Part shown: positions 41,583-47,354 of the stretch, one piece after another
Layout: every line of letters starts with the position of its first letter
Numbering within the stretch: position 1 is the stretch's first letter
Origin: Pseudonocardia sp.
GTDB taxonomy: Bacteria; Actinomycetota; Actinomycetes; Mycobacteriales; Pseudonocardiaceae
Length of the DNA: 47,354 bases
Direction: 5' to 3'
Assembly: GCF_025465255.1 (NCBI RefSeq)
Contig: NZ_JAODNI010000182.1
Span: 1-47,354 of the forward strand
The notes under the pieces: model-generated
What the model saw: the letters and a program-made list of their open reading frames with translations, nothing else
What the model was told of the DNA's origin: nothing
Databases searched by the model: none
Program-made: the position numbers and the translations under genes

Positions 41583-42389
41583 TCAGCCCGCGCCACCGGC
41601 GCCACCGTTGCCCCCGGTTCCGGCGGCGCCGCCCGCGCCCGCGCCACCGGTGCCGCCGGCTCCCGCCGAGCCGCTCGCGGCGCAGGTCGGCCCGGGTGAT
41701 CGTGCTGGCGTCCAGGGCGACCGCGCCGTTGCGGGCCAGCACCCACCCGGTCACGGTCGTGCCGGTGTGCACCGTGATCGCGGTCAGGGCCATCGCGGTG
41801 CCCACGAACGTGGTGCCTTCGCCCAGGGTCACCGAGCCACCGACCTGCAGAAGACGTGCACGCCTGAGCACCGCGAACGAGGCTCACGATGCCTTTCGAC
41901 GCCGTCGTCAGCGTGGTCGCCCGGAGGATGAACACGGCGTTCGGGTCGTCCTGGCCGTCGAGGGTGAGCGTCCCGGTCAGGGTGAGCGAGGTCGCCGATC
42001 GGTGCACCCCCGGAGGCAGTGTCTGCCCGCCGAGGTCGGCGATCACCGTGGAGGCCGCCGTGCGCGCCGCCGCATCGTTGTAGGCGGCGGTCAGATCCGC
42101 CTGTGCCTGGACGGCGGCGGCGTCGGCGATGTGGATCGAGCCGTTCTTGACCTGGCCCGGCGGGAAGCCGGTCACTGTCGTGCCGGGCTGGTACCGATGT
42201 CGCCCGACACGGTCGAGACACCGGTGCTGTTGACCGCAGTCCCGGCCAGGATCGCGAAGGACGCGGACGTCCCCAGGCCCAGGGAGGGAGCGGCCGCATA
42301 TGCGCTCGGTGCCCGAGGAGGGCGTTGCCCGACACCATGGCGGCCGCGATGAGGACGGCCAGGATCGCAACGCCTGCGCGGCGCAGCAT
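41583..42389 (-). pseudogene. Second ice-binding (DUF3494) protein gene, frameshifted
   Basis: ATG 42389 begins a signal peptide (MLRRAGVAILAVLIAAAMVS). The family sequence then continues across frames: PSLGLGTSASFAILAGTAVN and STVSGDIGTSP, then GTTVTGFPPGQVKNGSIHIA, AYNDAAARTAASTVIADLGG and NAVFILRATTLTT, then VGGSVTLGEGTTFVGTAMAL and GWVLARNGAVALDASTITRA, and finally a Gly/Ala tail (GAGGTGGAGAGGAAGTGGNG) ending at TGA 41583. At least four frame changes are needed. The C-terminus has no sorting motif or membrane helix, unlike the intact copy at 5919. Sequencing error cannot be excluded, but the number of shifts favours decay. Confidence 0.75.
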
Positions 42390-42804
42390 CGGATGGTCCG
42401 AGCAGAGCGAGATCGGCAACGTCTCCTCCGGCACGGGGTGCGCGGCGGGCGGGGCCCGGAGGCCCCGTTGGTGCCGCAACGAGACCGCACCCAGCGGTGA
42501 CGTGGATCTCTGCCGTGCGCCGGTCAGTCCGACCTGCAGAGGTACAGGCGGTGACCCGCGCCGCCGTGTCGGTACCGGCACCGGCCCGATTCGCGGGTCC
42601 CGTCTCCCGGGAGGGTGACGTAGCGTGCCCGGTCGCCCCGCACCCGGCGTCGCGCCCCCGGACGTGTGGTCTTTCCGGCCGGTCACGACGGGCGCCGCCG
42701 CAGGACGGGCCCGACATCACACGGGCCGGCCGGTGGGCTCCCGACGGCGGCATGGTCACGCGGTCGCTTCACTGCAGCGGCCCGCACATGCCCGAGACCG
42801 GGGA
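42390..42804. other. Intergenic region upstream of the ice-binding pseudogene
   Basis: No gene is supported. It presumably carries the former promoter of the minus-strand pseudogene. Confidence 0.35.
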
Positions 42805-42837
42805 GCCGGCGCCCACCCGCGTGGAGCGGGCGCCGGC
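42805..42837 (-). terminator. Terminator of the monooxygenase operon
   Basis: GCCGGCGCCC (42805-42814) and GGGCGCCGGC (42828-42837) pair perfectly, 20 nt beyond the stop codon of the minus-strand monooxygenase. Confidence 0.7.
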
Positions 42838-42856
42838 CCCGGAAGCCGCATCGGCC

Positions 42857-44719
<1,863 letters not shown>

Positions 44720-44897
44720 TCATCCGCGTCCCGATTGTGGACACGGGCCCGTGGCCCGCTGTTCGGGTCCTGGTCACCGTCGACCCGGGCCCGGGGAACG
44801 CGCGGTGCCACGCTCCCGCGCACCCTCGCTCGCCGCAGCCGCCTCGTGCAGGTCACGCTGGTGAGCGGGGGAGCCGTCCTCGTCGCGCGGCGTGCGT

Positions 44898-44916
44898 GTG
44901 TTCCAGATGTGAACAC
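44898..44916. promoter_or_regulatory. Perfect inverted repeat, probable activator-binding site
   Basis: GTGTTCcagatgtGAACAC is a perfect 6-bp inverted repeat with a 7-nt spacer, in the divergent region 57 bp before the regulator and about 207 bp before the monooxygenase operon. Its TGT-N11-ACA pattern resembles operator halves of Fis-type activators. Confidence 0.55.
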
Positions 44917-44972
44917 GGGACCACCTCGGGCCGGGAGCATGCTGGACGGAGCCGAAGAACGACGGGGTTCGC

Positions 44973-46730
44973 ATGGCAGAGATGCTCGAGCGACAGCTCG
45001 CTCATGAACGGGAGCGCTTTCTCAGTTCCGGCGGGGGGCCCGCGCGGGTCCGTGCCGAGGTCGTCTCGTCGTGGCGTCGGTGCCTCAGCTGGTCGGTGCC
45101 CGTGGACGGCCTGATTCCTCCGTACCGCCCCGAGGTCGACCGCGAGTCGCCGCTGCTGCGCGCGGCGAGGCCCGTCCTCGACTCCGTTGTCGAGCGCCTC
45201 GGCGACCTGCAGATCAGCTTCCTGCTCAGCGACGCCGAGGGCCGCATCCTCGACCGCCTGGCCAAGGAGACGGCGCTGGTGCGCCTGCTCGACGCCCGCA
45301 ACGTCGGGCCCGGGTTCGTGTTCGGCGAGGACGTGACCGGCACGAACGGGGTCGGCACCGCCATCGAGCTGGGCCGCACCACGCGGATCGACGGCTACGA
45401 GCACTACTCGTCCGACCTGGTCGCGTTCACCTGCGTGGGAGTGCCGATCATCGATCCGCTGCGTCAGCGCTGCGTCGGCGTGCTCGACGTCACCTGCGCG
45501 GCGGATCGGGACAACCGGTTGGTCACCCTCGTCGCCGAGCAGACGGCACGCGCCATCGAGAGCAGGCTGCTCGAGCAGCAGTCCCGCCGGGAACGCGCGC
45601 TCCTGGCGCAGTTCCTCCAGGCGAGCAGACCGGGCCACGGAGGCGTCGTGGTGATCAACGAGCGAGTCGTCCTCGCCAACCCGCGCGCCGCCCGCCTCCT
45701 CGAAGGCGTGGACCAGGCGGTCCTCTGGGACGACGCGGCCCGGGTGGGCGACGGACCCGTGTGGGGCGAGCTCGCACTCGCCGACGGCAGGGTGGCGTGC
45801 ACGCGCACCACCCCCCTGCACGACGGCGGTGAGCTGGTCGGCGCGATGATCGAGCTCCGGCCCTCGGCCTACGACCGCGACCCGCTGCCGGGTAGGCCCT
45901 CCGCCGACGACGACACCCTGCACCGGCTGCGGCGCACCCTCCTCGGTCGCGATCCGGTGTTCGTCGAGGCGCTGCGGAGAGCGGGCGCCGTCGCGCCGGG
46001 CAGCGTCCTCGTGCTCTGCGGTGAGCCCGGCACGGGCAAGCGGACCCTTGCCGTGGCGGCCGGCTGCGCCCGGCACGGTGCGGAGCCGCACGAGGCCGAC
46101 GCGGCCGCGGCGGTACAGGACGGGGAGGCGTCGTGGCTGGCGGGACTGAGCTCCGTGCTCGGCGGTCGGCCCGGGGCGATCGTCGTCAGGCACGTCGAGT
46201 TGCTGTCGGCGTCCGCGATGCGCACCCTCGCCGCCCTGCTGGCCACTGCCGGCGGCCGGGGATGGTGGTGCGCGGTTACGGCGACCGGGCCGGACGCACC
46301 GCTGCTCCCCGGCGTCGAGCAGGAGACGGCGTGGATGCCCCCGCTGCGGGATCGGCGCGGGGACCTTGCCGCCCTCGTCGCCGCGATCGCCGCACCGGCC
46401 ACCGTGGCGCCCGAGGTCGTGCAACTGCTGGCCCGGCTGTCCTGGCCGGGCAACGTCCGCGACCTCCGGGCAGCGGTGTCCCGGATCGTGGCCGCCGCCC
46501 CCGACGGCCCGCGCATCGGCCTTGCGTCCGTACCCAACGACCTGCGCCGCGCCGCGACCCGAGCCACCCTGACCCGGTTCGAGCGCGCCGAGGTGCACGC
46601 GATCCTGGAGGCCCTGGCGGAGACCCGGGGCAACAAGAAAGAGGCCGCGATACTGCTCGGCATCTCCAGAACGACGCTCTACCGCAAGCTGCAGAGCGCG
46701 GGCGTCGACCTGGAGAACACGGTCTACTGA
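44973..46730 (+). CDS. Fis/AcoR-type transcriptional regulator lacking the GAFTGA loop
   Basis: The 585-residue protein follows the AcoR layout: N-terminal sensory part with GAF domain (about 65-215, NVGPGFVFGEDVTGTNGVGT and GVPIIDPLRQRCVGVLDVTC), a central AAA+ remnant with Walker A GEPGTGKR (350-357), and a C-terminal Fis helix-turn-helix (FERAEVHAILEALAETRGNK then EAAILLGISRTTLYRKLQ). The AAA+ part is about 60 residues short; it lacks the sigma-54-contacting GAFTGA loop, and the Walker B acids are missing (GAIVVRHVELLS). It probably works with a sigma-70-type polymerase, as reported for some actinobacterial relatives. It is divergent to the monooxygenase operon. Confidence 0.88.
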   Translation: MAEMLERQLAHERERFLSSGGGPARVRAEVVSSWRRCLSWSVPVDGLIPPYRPEVDRESPLLRAARPVLDSVVERLGDLQISFLLSDAEGRILDRLAKETALVRLLDARNVGPGFVFGEDVTGTNGVGTAIELGRTTRIDGYEHYSSDLVAFTCVGVPIIDPLRQRCVGVLDVTCAADRDNRLVTLVAEQTARAIESRLLEQQSRRERALLAQFLQASRPGHGGVVVINERVVLANPRAARLLEGVDQAVLWDDAARVGDGPVWGELALADGRVACTRTTPLHDGGELVGAMIELRPSAYDRDPLPGRPSADDDTLHRLRRTLLGRDPVFVEALRRAGAVAPGSVLVLCGEPGTGKRTLAVAAGCARHGAEPHEADAAAAVQDGEASWLAGLSSVLGGRPGAIVVRHVELLSASAMRTLAALLATAGGRGWWCAVTATGPDAPLLPGVEQETAWMPPLRDRRGDLAALVAAIAAPATVAPEVVQLLARLSWPGNVRDLRAAVSRIVAAAPDGPRIGLASVPNDLRRAATRATLTRFERAEVHAILEALAETRGNKKEAAILLGISRTTLYRKLQSAGVDLENTVY

Positions 46731-46843
46731 CCCCTGTGGGACTTCCGGTGCTGGAACAGGGAGAGCTCCTGCTCGGCGCAGTCTGCCGTCCACACGGCAA
46801 GGACCCGCCGGTCGTCCTCGTCGAGGGTGAGCGCGCCGATCAT
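46724..46843 (-). pseudogene. N-terminal scrap of a putative immunity-type protein
   Basis: The 39-codon minus-strand frame MIGALTLDEDDRRVLAVWTA then DCAEQELSLFQHRKS resembles the first helix of the actinobacterial proteins beginning DxRxLAxWAADCAExVLPLFE, which are annotated as putative immunity proteins. The rest of the protein is absent. It overlaps the end of the regulator gene by 7 nt. Confidence 0.35.
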
Positions 46844-47072
46844 CGAAGACGTGGTGGCGGCGTTGCGCACCAGCGGCGACACGAACCGCGCACTCGCTGC
46901 CCTACGGCGTCGCGACGACGATCTGCACCGGCTGAGCCTGAAGCGCCTGCACGGCTCTGCCAGGCTGCACTCCTACCTGCAGACCCACAGCCCGGGCGCG
47001 TTCGCCCCCCCCGCGGCCTGTGGAGGAGTGACATCGCGCTGCCGGACCCCGCCCGCACGCCGCCGCCGTTGA
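46827..47072 (+). CDS. Hypothetical protein, doubtful
   Basis: GTG 46827 opens an 81-residue frame; the first 55 residues (SAPIIEDVVAALRTSGDTNR, ALAALRRRDDDLHRLSLKRL) are helical and plausible, while the rest is Pro/Arg-rich. GAGG sits too close to the start. It overlaps the opposite-strand scrap, so one of the two is not real. Confidence 0.25.
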   Translation: MSAPIIEDVVAALRTSGDTNRALAALRRRDDDLHRLSLKRLHGSARLHSYLQTHSPGAFAPPAACGGVTSRCRTPPARRRR

Positions 47073-47231
47073 GCTGAGTTCGCGACGGGAGTGTGAGCAC
47101 CGTGTGCAGCGGTCTCCCGGTGGCTCCGTGGGCCTTGGTTCGCACATTCGTCACACGCCACCGCTTGACGTCCGGAGCGCACTGCGCGATCGTCAGTGTT
47201 CGGACTATCTGGAGTCGAGGCCGGAGGAGCC

Positions 47232-47354
47232 ATGGACCAGAACCTGTTCAACGACATCTGCCTGCAGCAGCTGACCCTCTCCGGGGTGCACGAGGGCGAG
47301 ACGGTGGCGGTGCTGACCCGTGGCGCGGAGCGCGGCGAGTACGCCGATGCGTTC
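47232..47354 (+). CDS. M29 aminopeptidase/NicX-like protein, N-terminus (partial)
   Basis: ATG 47232 has a strong GGAGGAG site. The 41 visible residues (MDQNLFNDICLQQLTLSGVH, EGETVAVLTRGAERGEYADA) resemble the start of the metalloenzyme family that joins M29 leucyl aminopeptidases with 2,5-dihydroxypyridine 5,6-dioxygenase (typical phrase: V..GE.VAVLT.G..R.DYA.AF). The gene runs off the right edge, so metal ligands are not visible. Aromatic ring cleavage would fit the nearby monooxygenase, which is speculative. Confidence 0.55.
   Translation, partial: MDQNLFNDICLQQLTLSGVHEGETVAVLTRGAERGEYADAF

Overview
The window is very GC-rich (roughly 70%) with many GTG starts, and its core gene order (prfB, ftsEX, smpB, ssrA) is that of a high-GC actinobacterium. 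The protein style (class E/F sortases, paired FadE acyl-CoA dehydrogenases, P450 with a 3Fe-4S ferredoxin, MauE/DsbA pair) fits Pseudonocardia or a close relative. That placement is inference; no 16S rRNA gene is present.

Layout. (1) 1-5.1 kb is accessory DNA: the start of an alcohol dehydrogenase, an IS5-type transposase fragment, a duplicated sortase locus in which one copy has become a chimera with an Ig-like repeat surface protein, a HEAT-repeat gene, and two tRNA 3'-half fragments that look like old integration sites. (2) 5.9-8.2 kb holds a secreted ice-binding (DUF3494) protein with a C-terminal anchor, directly followed by its own class F sortase. (3) 8.2-9.7 kb is mostly decayed sequence (regulator and adenosine deaminase fragments, a 90-nt periodic repeat). 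(4) 9.7-36.6 kb is largely stable chromosome: S4 protein, OafB-like acyltransferase, lytic transglycosylase, SoxR, NIPSNAP, tyrosine phosphatase, a VapBC-like pair, two FadE subunits, metalloprotease, PadR regulator, prfB, ftsE, ftsX, smpB, an amidohydrolase, ssrA, P450/ferredoxin, MFS transporter, a biuret/allophanate operon with GntR regulator, a VIT1/CCC1 transporter, a photolyase-like pseudogene, MauE/DsbA-like pair and tRNA-Ala(GGC). (5) 36.6-42.5 kb is a second decayed accessory zone next to tRNA-Ala: integrase and transposase remnants, a methyltransferase scrap, a DUF1345 protein, an IS110 fragment, an alpha/beta hydrolase and a broken second ice-binding gene. (6) 42.8-47.35 kb carries a Baeyer-Villiger monooxygenase with a small partner ORF, a divergent Fis-type regulator, and the start of an M29/NicX-like gene.

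How the genes work together. The minus-strand operon 33170-27897 encodes amidase-type allophanate hydrolase, two biuret-hydrolase-like cysteine hydrolases, an AzgA-like permease, an AtzH/HpxZ-like protein and a free-standing AtzF C-terminal domain. Five of its six junctions involve overlapping start/stop codons or a tiny bridging ORF, so it reads as one uptake-and-hydrolysis unit for biuret or a related ureide under an upstream FadR-type GntR repressor. The surface theme is two sortases plus two (originally three) surface proteins sharing the sorting-type motif PxGxVxTGxG.

The most unusual items are the sortase/Ig-repeat chimera that has lost both catalytic core and membrane anchor, the ice-binding protein-sortase pair, the split allophanate hydrolase, and the Fis-family activator lacking the sigma-54 contact loop.
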